Shown here: in pieces, positions 26,708-35,944 of the stretch
Layout: each line of letters starts with the position of its first letter
Position numbering within the stretch: the first letter of the stretch is position 1
NCBI RefSeq assembly: GCF_006094435.1
Contig: NZ_CP034783.1
Coordinates: 4,181,001-4,245,000 of the forward strand
Length of the DNA stretch: 64,000 nt
Origin: Pseudomonas sp. MPC6
GTDB lineage: Bacteria; Pseudomonadota; Gammaproteobacteria; Pseudomonadales; Pseudomonadaceae
Direction of reading: 5' to 3'
Notes under the pieces: model-generated
Told to the model about the DNA's origin: nothing
The model's input: the letters and a program-made list of their open reading frames with translations, nothing else
The model's database searches: none
Position numbers and translations under genes: made by a program

Positions 26708-27051
26708 TGGAAGAAGTCATCGCAATCGCCATCGGCGTACTGGCCGCGTCCGGCGTCTGGCTGATCCTGCGCCCACGGACGTTCCAGGTGGTCATGGGCC
26801 TGTGCCTGCTGTCCTACGGCGTCAACCTGTTCATCTTCAGCATGGGCAGCCTGTTCATCGGCAAGGAGCCGATCATCAAGGACGGCGTGCCGCAGGATTT
26901 GCTGCACTACACCGATCCGCTGCCGCAAGCGCTGGTGCTGACCGCGATCGTCATCAGCTTCGCCATGACCGCACTGTTCCTGGTGGTGTTGCTCGCGTCC
27001 CGAGGGCTGACCGGTACCGACCATGTGGATGGCCGGGAGCCTAAAGAATGA
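26707..27051 (+). CDS. mrpC: Mrp antiporter subunit C
   Basis: A 114-residue NuoK-like subunit with three helices. GLCLLSYGVNLFIF carries the family core, and a second conserved block is DPLPQALVLTAIVISFAMTA. It begins inside TGATG at the end of mrpA and ends in a four-base overlap with mrpD, so translation is coupled along the operon. Confidence 0.94.
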   Translation: MEEVIAIAIGVLAASGVWLILRPRTFQVVMGLCLLSYGVNLFIFSMGSLFIGKEPIIKDGVPQDLLHYTDPLPQALVLTAIVISFAMTALFLVVLLASRGLTGTDHVDGREPKE

Positions 27052-28733
27052 ATCTGATGCCGCACCTGATCGCCGCCCCGATTCTGCTGCCGCTGCTGAC
27101 CGCCGCGGTGATGCTGATGCTGGGCGAGAAACACCGGCCGCTGAAGGCCAGGATCAACCTGTTCTCCAGCCTGGTGGGCCTGGGCATCGCCGTGCTGTTG
27201 CTGCAATGGACCCAGGAAACCGGTGTGCCCGGCTCCATCGGCGTGTACCTGCCGGGCAACTGGCAAGCGCCGTTCGGCATCGTGCTGGTGGTCGATCGCC
27301 TGTCGGCGCTGATGCTGGTGCTGACCGGGATCATCGGCGTCAGCGCCCTGCTGTTCGCGATGGCCCGCTGGGACGGCGCCGGTTCGAGTTTCCACGCGCT
27401 GTTCCAGATCCAGATGATGGGCCTGTATGGCGCGTTCCTGACGGCGGACCTGTTCAACCTGTTCGTGTTCTTCGAAGTGCTGCTGGCCGCCTCTTACGGC
27501 CTGATGCTGCATGGTTCTGGCCGGTCGCGGGTGTCGGCGGGGCTGCATTACATCTCGATCAACCTGCTGGCCTCGTCGCTGTTCCTGATTGGCGCGGCGC
27601 TGATCTACGGCGTCACCGGCACCCTGAACATGGCCGACCTGGCGCTGAAAATCCCCCTGGTGCCCGAAGCCGATCGCGGCTTGCTGCACGCGGGCGCGGC
27701 GATTCTCGCCGTGGCGTTCCTGGCCAAGGCTGGCATGTGGCCGCTGAACTTCTGGCTGGTCCCGGCCTACTCCGCCGCCAGCGCGCCGGTGGCGGCGATG
27801 TTCGCGATCATGACCAAGGTCGGTGTCTACACCCTGCTGCGCCTGTGGACCCTGCTGTTCTCCGGCCAGGCCGGTGCGTCGGCGTACTTTGGCGGCGACT
27901 GGCTGATCTACGGCGGCATGGCGACCATCGTCTGTGCGGCGGTGGCGATCGTCGCCGCCCAACGCCTGGAACGCCTGGCCAGCCTGAGCATCCTGGTGTC
28001 GGCGGGGATCCTGCTGTCGGCCATCGGTTTCGCCCAACCCAACCTGATCGGCGCGGCCCTGTTCTATCTGGTCAGCTCGACCCTGGCCTTGAGCGCGCTG
28101 TTCCTGCTGGCCGAGTTGATCGAGCGTTCGCGTTCGGCCAATGAACTACCGCTGTTCGATGACGGCGACCTGCTGCCGCGGCCGCTGGAATCCCTGCAGC
28201 CGCCCAAAGGCATCAACCTCGACGACGAACAGAAAGCCGTGGTCGGCCAGGTGATTCCCTGGACCATGGCGCTCCTCGGCTTGAGTTTCATCGCCTGCTC
28301 GCTGCTGATCATCGGCATGCCGCCGCTCTCCGGGTTCATCGGCAAACTCGGCCTGCTCAATGCCCTGCTCAACCCGCTGGGCCTGGGTCAGTCCGGCGAT
28401 GTACCGGTGTCGAACGCGGCGTGGGGCTTGCTGGCGCTGCTGATTATTTCCGGGCTGGCCTCCCTGATTGCCTTTTCGCGCCTGGGTATCCAGCGTTTCT
28501 GGACCCCTGAAGAACGGCCATCGCCCTTGTTGCGTCGCTTCGAATGCGTGCCGATCATCGCGCTGCTGGGCTTGAGCATCGCGCTCACGTTCAAGGCCGA
28601 GCCACTGCTGCGCTATACCCAGGCCGCCGCCGACGCCCTGAACAACCCGCAGCAATACGTGATGGCAGTGCTCGGCACTCGCGCCATTCCAAGCCCGGAA
28701 GCCAAGACCGCACTGGCCGAGGTGCAACCATGA
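27048..28733 (+). CDS. mrpD: Mrp antiporter subunit D
   Basis: A 561-residue NuoN/NuoL-like subunit with about 14 helices. The conserved features include FVFFEVLLAASYGLML, the helix with KAGMWPLNFWL (ion-pathway Lys) and a C-terminal PPLSGFIGKLGLL. It is one of the two large proton-translocating modules beside MrpA. It overlaps mrpC and mrpE by four bases each. Confidence 0.94.
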   Translation: MNLMPHLIAAPILLPLLTAAVMLMLGEKHRPLKARINLFSSLVGLGIAVLLLQWTQETGVPGSIGVYLPGNWQAPFGIVLVVDRLSALMLVLTGIIGVSALLFAMARWDGAGSSFHALFQIQMMGLYGAFLTADLFNLFVFFEVLLAASYGLMLHGSGRSRVSAGLHYISINLLASSLFLIGAALIYGVTGTLNMADLALKIPLVPEADRGLLHAGAAILAVAFLAKAGMWPLNFWLVPAYSAASAPVAAMFAIMTKVGVYTLLRLWTLLFSGQAGASAYFGGDWLIYGGMATIVCAAVAIVAAQRLERLASLSILVSAGILLSAIGFAQPNLIGAALFYLVSSTLALSALFLLAELIERSRSANELPLFDDGDLLPRPLESLQPPKGINLDDEQKAVVGQVIPWTMALLGLSFIACSLLIIGMPPLSGFIGKLGLLNALLNPLGLGQSGDVPVSNAAWGLLALLIISGLASLIAFSRLGIQRFWTPEERPSPLLRRFECVPIIALLGLSIALTFKAEPLLRYTQAAADALNNPQQYVMAVLGTRAIPSPEAKTALAEVQP

Positions 28734-29218
28734 AGCGTCTGTTTCCCGCGCCGTGGTTGTCCCTGGCCCTGGGGGTGTTGTGGTTGGTGCTGAACCTGTC
28801 GATGAGTCCCGGCAACCTGCTGCTGGGCGCGGTGCTGGGGTTCTGCGCGCCGTTGATGATGCGCAAACTGCGTCCGCTGCCGATCCGCATTCGTCGTCCC
28901 GGCGTCATCCTGCGCCTGTTCCTGCTGGTCGGGCGCGATGTGCTGGCGTCCAACCTCGCCGTGGCCTGGAGCGTGCTGAATGCCGGGCGTCGCCCACCGC
29001 GCTCGCGCTTCATCAAGGTGCCGCTGGACCTGCGCGATGCCAACGGCCTGGCGGCCCTGTCGATGATCTGCACCGTGGTGCCCGGCACCGTCTGGTCGGA
29101 GCTGGCGCTGGATCGCAGCATCCTGTTGCTGCACGTGTTCGATCTGGATGACGAAGCGTTGTTCATCCAGCACTTCAAGGCGACCTACGAGCGCCCCTTG
29201 ATGGAGATCTTCGAATGA
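28730..29218 (+). CDS. mrpE: Mrp antiporter subunit E
   Basis: A 162-residue subunit with two or three N-terminal helices and a cytoplasmic C-terminal domain. The block ALSMICTVVPGTVWSEL is conserved in MrpE. It is needed for assembly of the Mrp complex. The ATG at 28730 overlaps the mrpD stop; an earlier in-frame start lies wholly within mrpD and is rejected. Confidence 0.92.
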   Translation: MKRLFPAPWLSLALGVLWLVLNLSMSPGNLLLGAVLGFCAPLMMRKLRPLPIRIRRPGVILRLFLLVGRDVLASNLAVAWSVLNAGRRPPRSRFIKVPLDLRDANGLAALSMICTVVPGTVWSELALDRSILLLHVFDLDDEALFIQHFKATYERPLMEIFE

Positions 29219-29493
29219 GCCCGTTGCTGTCGAACGCAATCCTGCTGAGCCTGTTCATCTTTTCCCTGGCGATGGTGCTGACCCTGGTCCGGCTGTTCAA
29301 GGGGCCTTCGGCCCAGGACCGGGTTCTGGCCCTGGATTACCTGTACATCGTCGCCATGCTGATGATGCTGACCCTGGGCATTCGTTATGCCAGTGACACC
29401 TACTTCGAGGCGGCGTTGCTGATCGCTCTGTTCGGCTTCGTCGGTTCGTTTGCCCTGGCCAAATTCTTGCTGCGTGGCGAGGTGATCGAATGA
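29215..29493 (+). CDS. mrpF: Mrp antiporter subunit F
   Basis: A 92-residue subunit with three helices. VRLFKGPSAQDRVLALD, between the first two helices, is the MrpF signature. It starts in a four-base overlap with mrpE and ends in another with mrpG. Confidence 0.92.
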   Translation: MSPLLSNAILLSLFIFSLAMVLTLVRLFKGPSAQDRVLALDYLYIVAMLMMLTLGIRYASDTYFEAALLIALFGFVGSFALAKFLLRGEVIE

Positions 29494-29861
29494 ATATGCA
29501 ACTGTCGCTGTGGGTCGAGATTCCGGTGGCGATCCTGCTGGTGCTCAGCAGCCTGTTTGCGCTGATCGGTGCCGTCGGGCTGCTGCGGATGAAGGATTAT
29601 TTCCAGCGCATGCACCCGCCGGCCCTGGCCTCGACACTCGGCGCGTGGTGCGCGGCATTGGCCTCGATCATTTACTTTTCCGCGCTCAAGTCCGGGCCAG
29701 TGCTGCATGCCTGGCTGATTCCGGTTCTGCTGGCGATCACCGTGCCGGTGACCACCTTGCTGCTGGCGCGGGCGGCGTTGTTCCGCAAGCGGATGGCGGG
29801 GGATGATGTGCCGGCGGAGGTGAGCAGTCGGCGAACGAAAAGCGACACAGATCCCCTGTAG
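29490..29861 (+). CDS. mrpG: Mrp antiporter subunit G
   Basis: A 123-residue subunit with three helices and the MrpG signature GAVGLLRMKDYFQRMHPPAL. It closes the antiporter operon. A single REP unit overlaps its stop codon. The last residues (RRTKSDTDPL) are polar and unlike the core. Confidence 0.92.
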   Translation: MNMQLSLWVEIPVAILLVLSSLFALIGAVGLLRMKDYFQRMHPPALASTLGAWCAALASIIYFSALKSGPVLHAWLIPVLLAITVPVTTLLLARAALFRKRMAGDDVPAEVSSRRTKSDTDPL

Positions 29862-29881
29862 GAGCCGGCTTGCCGGCGAAG
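29855..29881. repeat. single REP unit at the mrpG stop codon
   Basis: One REP arm (GTAGGAGCCGGCTTGCCGGC core) without a facing partner; its first bases overlap the end of mrpG. It lies between the convergent mrpG and DUF3995 genes. Confidence 0.75.
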
Positions 29882-29885
29882 CTTT

Positions 29886-30323
29886 TCAGATCCAGGCCAC
29901 TGCCAGCAATCCAGCCCCCAACACCACACACAACGGCGAATAAGCCCAGGTATCCAACCGGGCAAACCGCGAATCCTTGACCTGCTTGAAAAACCCCACC
30001 AGATTCGAATCGCCGATCGCCCGGGCGAACATCAGCATCGCGATGGCGCTGATCACCCATTGCAGCGCCCCGTGATGCACCCTGGGCAGATACAGCCCGA
30101 CCCGCAGGCACACCAGCATCGCGATCAGCAGCAACCCGACCGCCACCAGCAGCGTGGCAAAGCCCGAAGGCTTGAACGCCGGTTTGGGCGGTGCGCCGCT
30201 CTCCCCGGGCACGCGCGGCACTGCAGCCTCACTGCCGATCTTGCCACCCGCCGCCCAGTACAGGTGGATCAGGCTGATCAACAGGAAGATGGCAGCCATC
30301 CATTGCGCAATAATCAGGCTCAT
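29886..30323 (-). CDS. DUF3995 family membrane protein
   Basis: A 145-residue protein with four predicted helices, beginning MSLIIAQWMAAIFLLISLIH, followed by the family motif LYWAAGG. A Pro-rich loop separates helices one and two. Function is unknown. The start at 30323 is the first Met that opens with a membrane helix; upstream in-frame sequence is polar and overlaps the divergent promoter region. Confidence 0.8.
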   Translation of the reverse strand: MSLIIAQWMAAIFLLISLIHLYWAAGGKIGSEAAVPRVPGESGAPPKPAFKPSGFATLLVAVGLLLIAMLVCLRVGLYLPRVHHGALQWVISAIAMLMFARAIGDSNLVGFFKQVKDSRFARLDTWAYSPLCVVLGAGLLAVAWI

Positions 30324-30418
30324 GTTCAGACGTCCAGCGTGAAATGTCGCAGCAGGATGAACCTCCCTGAACGATTTTGTAAGGGTATTCGTGATCGGCG
30401 GTGGTAAAGTGCCGCTCC

Positions 30419-30805
30419 ATGAAACTTGCGCGAACCGACCGCTCACTCATTGCCTGGATGCTCTATTGCTGCGTCCTGTTCAATGTGTTCGCCTGCAGCA
30501 TCGGTCATGGGCAAATGGTCGGGGCGCAGCTCAACGGCCTCGGCGGCCAGTTCTGTACGGTCGACCCGGCCACCCAGGCGCCGGCCTCGTCCAACACCCC
30601 CGAAGGCAAACTGCCGACCCTGTCCCAAGCCTTCGGCTGCCCGCTGTGTTCCGCGGGAGGCATGGGCCCGGCGCTCAATTCCAGCGCGACCCTGGCGATC
30701 CTCCCCGAGCAACACAGCCCGCCCTTGGCCGTCATCGCCAGCGCCGACCTTCCTGCCCGCCTCACCTGGCCCTCGGCCAATCCTCGCGCCCCACCTTTCG
30801 CCTGA
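30419..30805 (+). CDS. DUF2946 family protein
   Basis: A 128-residue protein with a hydrophobic N-terminal segment (LIAWMLYCCVLFNVFACSIG), probably a signal or anchor, and a later pair of cysteines in GCPLCSAGG. DUF2946 proteins often precede genes for TonB-dependent receptors, especially copper receptors, as here. The CxxC and early Cys residues suggest metal binding, which is inference. It lies 89 bp before the receptor gene and probably shares its transcript. Confidence 0.75.
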   Translation: MKLARTDRSLIAWMLYCCVLFNVFACSIGHGQMVGAQLNGLGGQFCTVDPATQAPASSNTPEGKLPTLSQAFGCPLCSAGGMGPALNSSATLAILPEQHSPPLAVIASADLPARLTWPSANPRAPPFA

Positions 30806-30894
30806 GTTTCCTTGCCTTTTTTGTTCAGCCCACTGCGCCAACGCGTGGCGTTTGCCTGTGCGCCGTTCCCTAGCCAAGCATTCAGGATTCATCG

Positions 30895-33027
30895 ATGAAA
30901 ACCATTTCTTTGTTGGCAAGCCTGTTCGGCTGCCTGTCCGTTAACGCCTGGGCGCAATCCACGGTCGAGCTCGCCCCCATCACTGTTGATGGAGAGGCGG
31001 CGGCTGAGCCGGGCCTGAGCCTCGATCAGTCCAGCGGCATGGCCTCGCGCCTGGGCCTGAGCCTGCGCGACACCCCGGCTTCGGTGGCGATCGCCAACCG
31101 CAACGACATCGAGCGCCACGGTGCGCAAAACTTCCAGGACGCCGCCAACACCTTGCCCGGCGTGAATGCCAGTGCACCGCCGGGCTTCGGCGGCTTCGTG
31201 TCCTACCGGGGTTTTACCAGCAGCCAGATCACCCAGATGTTCAACGGCATCAACGTCTCCGGCGGTCTCGCCCGGCCGGTGGATGCCTGGATCTATGACC
31301 GGGTGGAACTGGTCGGTGGCCCATCGTCATTGATCAATGGCGCCGGCGCCGTGGGCGGTTCGCTGAACTACGTGACCAAACTGGCCACCCGTGCCGAGCA
31401 GGCCGTCGAAGGTCGGGTCAGCTACGGCACTTACGACGCCACCGAAACCGCGTTCGGTCTCAACCACGCCCTGAGCGAGGCCGGCGCGAACGTGCAGCAC
31501 TACGCCCGCCTGGACGTCAGCCACAACACCGGCAACGGCTACATCGACCGCCAGGAGCGCGATGCCTGGAGCGTGGCGTTTTCCCTGCTCAGCGACCTGA
31601 CACCGAACCTGTCCCACACCCTGGCCCTGGAATATCAGGACGAGCACGAAGACAGCCCTTACTGGGGCACACCGGTACTCAATCCCAAGGCCGGCGAACT
31701 GAAAATCGACCGGCACAACCGCTTCAACAACTACAACGTCGAGGATGGCCGCTACGAACAACGGACGATCTGGGTCCGCTCGATCATCGACTACCGGATC
31801 AACGACAGCACCAGCCTGCGCAACACCCTCTATCACCTCGACAGCCAGCGCGACTACCGCAACCTGGAAACCTACCAGTACAACGCCGACAACAGCGCGG
31901 TGAACCGCTCCACGGCGTATCAGGTGCGACACCAGGGCGAGCAGAACGGCAACCAGTTCGAACTGCGCCACGACAACCGCCTGTTCGGCCTGGAGACCAC
32001 CTGGTCCGGCGGTTTCGAATACAAGGTCAACCAGACCACCAATTCGCCGCTGAACGTCAAAGGCGCCAGCACGGTCGATCCGGACAATCTGCAGCCGGGG
32101 CATTTCTACGACATACCGGGCACCCGACCAGGGTTCGTCAGCGACAAGACCAACCAGGTCACCACCAAGGCCTTGTTCGTCGAAAACCGCCTGGCACTGA
32201 CCGACAAGTTGGCGTTGCTGACCGGCCTGCGTTACGACGACATCGACCTGGACGTGACCAATCACCGGGAAGTGATCGCCAGCAATCCCCGGCACGTGAA
32301 ACGCAGCTGGGAGCCGGTGACCGGTCGGGCCGGCCTGACCTACCAGTTCATTCCCGCCGCCAACGTCTATGTGCAATACAGCACCGCCGCCGAACAGCCC
32401 AATGGTACCCAGGACTTCGACGTATCCACCGGCAAGCAGTGGGAAGTGGGCAGCAAGTTCGATTATCTGGACGGGCGCGGGTCGGCGACGGTGGCGGCGT
32501 ATACGATCGAGCGCAAGGACTTCGCGGTGACCGATCCACTGGACCCGACCCTTAGCATTCCAGTGGGGCAGCAGACATCCAGGGGCATTGAGTTGGCCAG
32601 TTCGTTGCGCATCACCGACAGGTTGCTGGCCGAGGGCAACTTCGCCTGGGTCGATGCCCGGTACGACGCATTCACCGAGAAGAACGCCGCAGGCGTGGTG
32701 GTTTCCCGCGAAGGCAATACACCGACCAACGTGCCGGACCGGGTCGGCAATCTGTGGCTGACCTATGACTTCGCGCGGCAATGGCGAGGCGGCATCGATG
32801 CGCGGTACGTGGCTTCGGTATTTGCCGACAGCGCCAATACCCTGACTGTGCCGTCATACACGCTGTTTGGCACATTCCTCAGCTATAAGGTCGATCAGCA
32901 CACCACCGTCACTGGCCGCGTGCGCAACCTGACCAACGAGGTGTATGCCGAGTTTGCCCATGTGTCGCCGGCGTATTACCTGGGGACACCGCGGACCTTC
33001 GAGTTGGCAGTACAGACAAGGTTCTAA
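30895..33027 (+). CDS. TonB-dependent siderophore-type receptor
   Basis: A 710-residue outer-membrane receptor. A signal peptide ends AWAQS. A TonB-box-like stretch, ELAPITVDG, precedes the plug domain, which contains RDTPASVAIANRNDIERHG and VELVGGPSSLINGAGAVGG. A 22-strand barrel follows and ends in the aromatic C-terminus TFELAVQTRF. No STN signalling domain is present, so it does not control a sigma factor directly. The plug resembles ferric hydroxamate-type receptors, but the DUF2946 neighbour leaves another metal chelate possible. Confidence 0.88.
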   Translation: MKTISLLASLFGCLSVNAWAQSTVELAPITVDGEAAAEPGLSLDQSSGMASRLGLSLRDTPASVAIANRNDIERHGAQNFQDAANTLPGVNASAPPGFGGFVSYRGFTSSQITQMFNGINVSGGLARPVDAWIYDRVELVGGPSSLINGAGAVGGSLNYVTKLATRAEQAVEGRVSYGTYDATETAFGLNHALSEAGANVQHYARLDVSHNTGNGYIDRQERDAWSVAFSLLSDLTPNLSHTLALEYQDEHEDSPYWGTPVLNPKAGELKIDRHNRFNNYNVEDGRYEQRTIWVRSIIDYRINDSTSLRNTLYHLDSQRDYRNLETYQYNADNSAVNRSTAYQVRHQGEQNGNQFELRHDNRLFGLETTWSGGFEYKVNQTTNSPLNVKGASTVDPDNLQPGHFYDIPGTRPGFVSDKTNQVTTKALFVENRLALTDKLALLTGLRYDDIDLDVTNHREVIASNPRHVKRSWEPVTGRAGLTYQFIPAANVYVQYSTAAEQPNGTQDFDVSTGKQWEVGSKFDYLDGRGSATVAAYTIERKDFAVTDPLDPTLSIPVGQQTSRGIELASSLRITDRLLAEGNFAWVDARYDAFTEKNAAGVVVSREGNTPTNVPDRVGNLWLTYDFARQWRGGIDARYVASVFADSANTLTVPSYTLFGTFLSYKVDQHTTVTGRVRNLTNEVYAEFAHVSPAYYLGTPRTFELAVQTRF

Positions 33028-33053
33028 AGCAAAGGCAAAAGCTTCGTCGGAAC

Positions 33054-33151
33054 GCCGCCCGGAGCAAGCCCACTCCCACATTGATATCTGTCGTACACAA
33101 AATTTGTGTTCGCAGGAGATCTAATGTGGGCGGGCTTGCTCGCGAAGGCGG
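33054..33151. repeat. degenerate REP pair
   Basis: Inverted pair with one diverged arm (GGAGCAAGCCCACTCCCACA) and one near-standard arm (GTGGGCGGGCTTGCTCGCGA). It lies between the convergent receptor and betaine-binding protein genes. Confidence 0.7.
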
Positions 33152-33166
33152 CATCAGCTCACTGCA

Positions 33167-34183
33167 TCACTTCAGTTCGGCAGCCACCTTATCCGCCACA
33201 TCCTTGGGCACCCAAGCCCGCCACACATCCGGGTGCGCCTTCATGAACGCCTCCGCCGCCTGCCGTGGCGCGGTGTGTTTTTCGCTCATCTCGGCCAGGG
33301 CCTTGTTCAACGGGTCGATCGGAAAATCGACCTTGCTGAAAAACTCGGCAATCTGCGGGTACTGTTTCTGGAAGGGCGTGGACACGCCGATGGACAGTTT
33401 CGAGGCCAGCGAGCGCGTCGGTTTCGGATTCGGGTTATCGGCGTCGGTCAGGGTTTTCCAGGCGTCGGCATCGAACGGCGGCTCTTGCAGCTGAATCAGC
33501 TTGAAGCGGCCAAGCAATGGCGTCGGCGACCAGTAATAGAACAGGACCGGCTTGCCGCGGCGAATCGACGAACTGATCTCCGCATCCAGTGCCGCCCCCG
33601 AGCCGCTGCGAAAATTCACATAGCTGTCGTCCAGGCCGTACGCCTTGAGCTTTTGCTTGTTGACCACTTCCGAGGTCCAGCCGATCGGGCTGTTGAGGAA
33701 GCGCCCCTTGCCCGGGGTTTCCGGATCGCTGAACACGCCCTTGTATCTGGGCAGGTCGCTGACGCTGCGCAGGTCCGGCGCCAGTGGCTTGATGCCTCTG
33801 GCCGGGTCGCCCTTGATCACATACTCCGGCACCCACCAGCCTTCGGTGGCGCCCTTGACCGTATCGCCCAGACTCACCACTTTGCCTTCGGCCTCGGCCT
33901 TGACCCACACCGGGCTGCGACCGGCCCATTCCTCGCCAATGACCTGAATGTCATTGTTGGCCAGGGCGGTTTCCAGGGTGATGGTCGTCCCCGGCAAGGT
34001 ATCGGTCGGCAAGCCGTAGCCCTTCTCGACGATGATCCGCAGGATGTCGGTGATCAGGCTGCCGCTTTCCCAGTTCAGGTCGGCAAAATGGATCGGCGCC
34101 TGGGCAGCGATCACCGGAACGGGTGAAGCCAACAAACCGAACGCGACCAGGGTGGCGGCCAGCAGCCGTCGAAATCCGTTCAT
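33167..34183 (-). CDS. glycine betaine/proline-type ABC substrate-binding protein (orphan)
   Basis: A 338-residue periplasmic protein of the OpuAC family. A signal peptide (MNGFRRLLAATLVAFGLLAS) is followed by a mature domain opening IHFADLNWESGSLITDILR. Trp residues expected for the quaternary-ammonium box are present (for example EEWAGRSPVW and EGWWVPEY). The start at 34183 has GAGGTG eight bases upstream. No permease or ATPase is adjacent. In Pseudomonas such orphan proteins (CaiX, BetX) feed the CbcWV core transporter. Choline, betaine or carnitine are likely ligands. Confidence 0.85.
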   Translation of the reverse strand: MNGFRRLLAATLVAFGLLASPVPVIAAQAPIHFADLNWESGSLITDILRIIVEKGYGLPTDTLPGTTITLETALANNDIQVIGEEWAGRSPVWVKAEAEGKVVSLGDTVKGATEGWWVPEYVIKGDPARGIKPLAPDLRSVSDLPRYKGVFSDPETPGKGRFLNSPIGWTSEVVNKQKLKAYGLDDSYVNFRSGSGAALDAEISSSIRRGKPVLFYYWSPTPLLGRFKLIQLQEPPFDADAWKTLTDADNPNPKPTRSLASKLSIGVSTPFQKQYPQIAEFFSKVDFPIDPLNKALAEMSEKHTAPRQAAEAFMKAHPDVWRAWVPKDVADKVAAELK

Positions 34184-34296
34184 GGTTTTGCACCTCGTGC
34201 TGTTCACAGCAATGGCAGGATGGCCTGGCAGAAGACCGCAAAGCCTCTGAATACTCAGTCAACTGACTGTAGTAGAGGTTCCTGCTTTCGAAGGCA

Positions 34297-34767
34297 TTAC
34301 TCGCTGGCCTTGAACGTCACCAGTTCACCCTTGCGCCATTTGGCAGCCTTGGCGGTAACGGCTTTAAGGGTTTTGGTCAGGCCCTCCTGCAACTGCTGGT
34401 GGGCAGCAAACACCATCACCACGCTGTGTCCTTCCTTGAACAGGATCCCGTGCCCGTCGACGCTGGTCACGAACGCGTAATCGCCCAGCCCGTAGACCGT
34501 CAGCTTGATATCGCGGAACTTGATGTCCAGCTTGCCGCCTTCGCGACTGGGCAGTACGGCGGCGCTGAAATGATCGCCGACCTTGAGTTTGAGCCCTGGC
34601 TTGTCGTCTACCACCAGCGCTGACTCGGTATCGATTTCGGCAATGTAAATGCCTTCAGCGTTCTGTTCGGTGATGTAGACGAAACGTGACTGGAACTGTT
34701 TGACCAGCTTTGCGCGCAAATCACCCAACACGAACAAGGCATGCATATCGAGATTACTTACTGCCAA
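34297..34767 (-). CDS. conserved hypothetical protein
   Basis: A beta-rich soluble protein of 156 residues if it starts at the TTG at 34767 (GGGGA seven bases upstream), or 149 residues from the ATG at 34746 (MHALFVLGDLRAKLVKQF), which lacks a clear ribosome-binding site. The C-terminal 40 residues are Lys-rich (KTLKAVTAKAAKWRKGELV). No catalytic motif or membrane segment is visible. I do not recognise the family and assign no function. Confidence 0.65.
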   Translation of the reverse strand: MAVSNLDMHALFVLGDLRAKLVKQFQSRFVYITEQNAEGIYIAEIDTESALVVDDKPGLKLKVGDHFSAAVLPSREGGKLDIKFRDIKLTVYGLGDYAFVTSVDGHGILFKEGHSVVMVFAAHQQLQEGLTKTLKAVTAKAAKWRKGELVTFKASE

Positions 34768-35085
34768 GGAAACATCCCCACATCTGAAAATGATGCCGCA
34801 CACGGAAAAAGCGCACAGCAGAAAAAAGCGGCAATGCCGAGGGTTTAGCCAAATGACCCGGTTGAAATCCTGAGGATGGCTGAGCGCTCATCCACCGCGA
34901 GGCGTGAAAAGACTACTGGAATGTCATTCGCGTCGTCCTGCCTGGCGTTCGTCAGAGGTTGAAGGAAAACGCCCTGCTAACGGTCAGAAAAAACGGATTA
35001 CTAACTTTAGGGAAAAAACGCTAAAAAAAAAGCACTTTTCTGACATATCGCCAGCAAAAAATTGCTTTAGATAAACATCAATCGC

Positions 35086-35098
35086 CCACCAGTGGTGG
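35086..35098. promoter_or_regulatory. palindrome in the AT-rich leader of the proline-rich protein gene
   Basis: CCACCAGTGGTGG is a perfect 6-1-6 palindrome, 80 bp before the start of the next gene. The 410 bases between 34768 and 35177 hold no gene. Their middle (about 34980-35080) is strongly AT-rich with A-runs, unlike the surroundings. Confidence 0.35.
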
Positions 35099-35177
35099 TG
35101 ATTCTAGAGCAGCGATGCTCACCGAGACTAGCCAAAACGAAGTACACGCGTCGGCAAAACTACGAAAAGGACTTCCC

Positions 35178-35426
35178 ATGTGCACACTGACCCACTTCGC
35201 TCAACCTCAGCCATTCTACACCAGCGGCCCGGCGCCCCGGCCCCCGACGGTGTTCCCGCCCCATGACTTTCCCGCGCCGCCTCCTGTCGCACTGCGATTC
35301 CAGGTGGTTCTGGCGGGCAATGCCTTCTTCCATATCAAGGACATCGCCACGGGCCATGTAAGGGGTTTCCGCGGCGACCATAACGAAGCCTGCGCCCTCG
35401 CCCGCGCCCTAGAGTCACGCATTTGA
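35178..35426 (+). CDS. small proline-rich hypothetical protein
   Basis: An 82-residue protein starting MCTLTHFAQPQPFYTSGPAP. The first half is rich in Pro and Phe (PRPPTVFPPHDFPAPPP). The second half is compact and ends HNEACALARALESRI. AAAAGGA lies eight bases before the ATG at 35178. It has no signal peptide. Function is unknown; the upstream region is unusually AT-rich, which could reflect strong regulation. Confidence 0.7.
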   Translation: MCTLTHFAQPQPFYTSGPAPRPPTVFPPHDFPAPPPVALRFQVVLAGNAFFHIKDIATGHVRGFRGDHNEACALARALESRI

Positions 35427-35583
35427 CACGCCCCCGACCTTCACCCCCCTGGACGTTTCGTCATGCCGGCGACTTAACTCAGCCGCCGGCAGGCAACTAC
35501 TGCCATACTGGCCGATCAAACGAACCGCAACCCCAGGGCGGGCGGCGTTCCACACCATAATATTTCCAAGGGAAGGCGGCTAC

Positions 35584-35814
35584 GTGACGGAATTTGATAT
35601 CGGTGAATTTTTTATCCGGGGCGAAGCCAGAGAGGTCGAAGGCGAATTCCAGGCAGTCATTATCATGCGCGCCAAACCACCGCTGACCACCGTGACCTAT
35701 CACCAGGTCGAGAAGGATCGCTGGTTCAAGACCTCCGACGTCGCCGCCATCGCCGCCCAGGAAGCCGCCAAAGCCCTGAAGCTTGCCGTCGATGAAGGCG
35801 CATTGAAAGCCTGA
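35584..35814 (+). CDS. small conserved hypothetical protein
   Basis: A 76-residue protein starting with GTG at 35584 and preceded by GGAAGGCGG. The N-terminal half is acidic (MTEFDIGEFFIRGEAREVEG). The C-terminal half is an Ala-rich helix (DVAAIAAQEAAKALKLAVDE). No known domain was recognised. It stands alone, 130 bases before the DUF2789 gene. Confidence 0.65.
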   Translation: MTEFDIGEFFIRGEAREVEGEFQAVIIMRAKPPLTTVTYHQVEKDRWFKTSDVAAIAAQEAAKALKLAVDEGALKA

Positions 35815-35944
35815 TCAGCCGTTTGCAGTCTATGCTCATCCCTGCTTTCGAACATCGCTATCGAACTCCTGAAGCGCGGCTCCCTCAGATGCAATGAAGC
35901 CGCACCTCAGATCTCGCATCCGCGTGACCAGTAAGGAGATGAAG

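Noticed and set aside
33167..34183. Reading the betaine-type binding protein as part of an ABC operon with its neighbours.
   Set aside because: No permease or ATPase gene lies on either side; the flanking genes are a TonB receptor (convergent) and an unrelated hypothetical gene.
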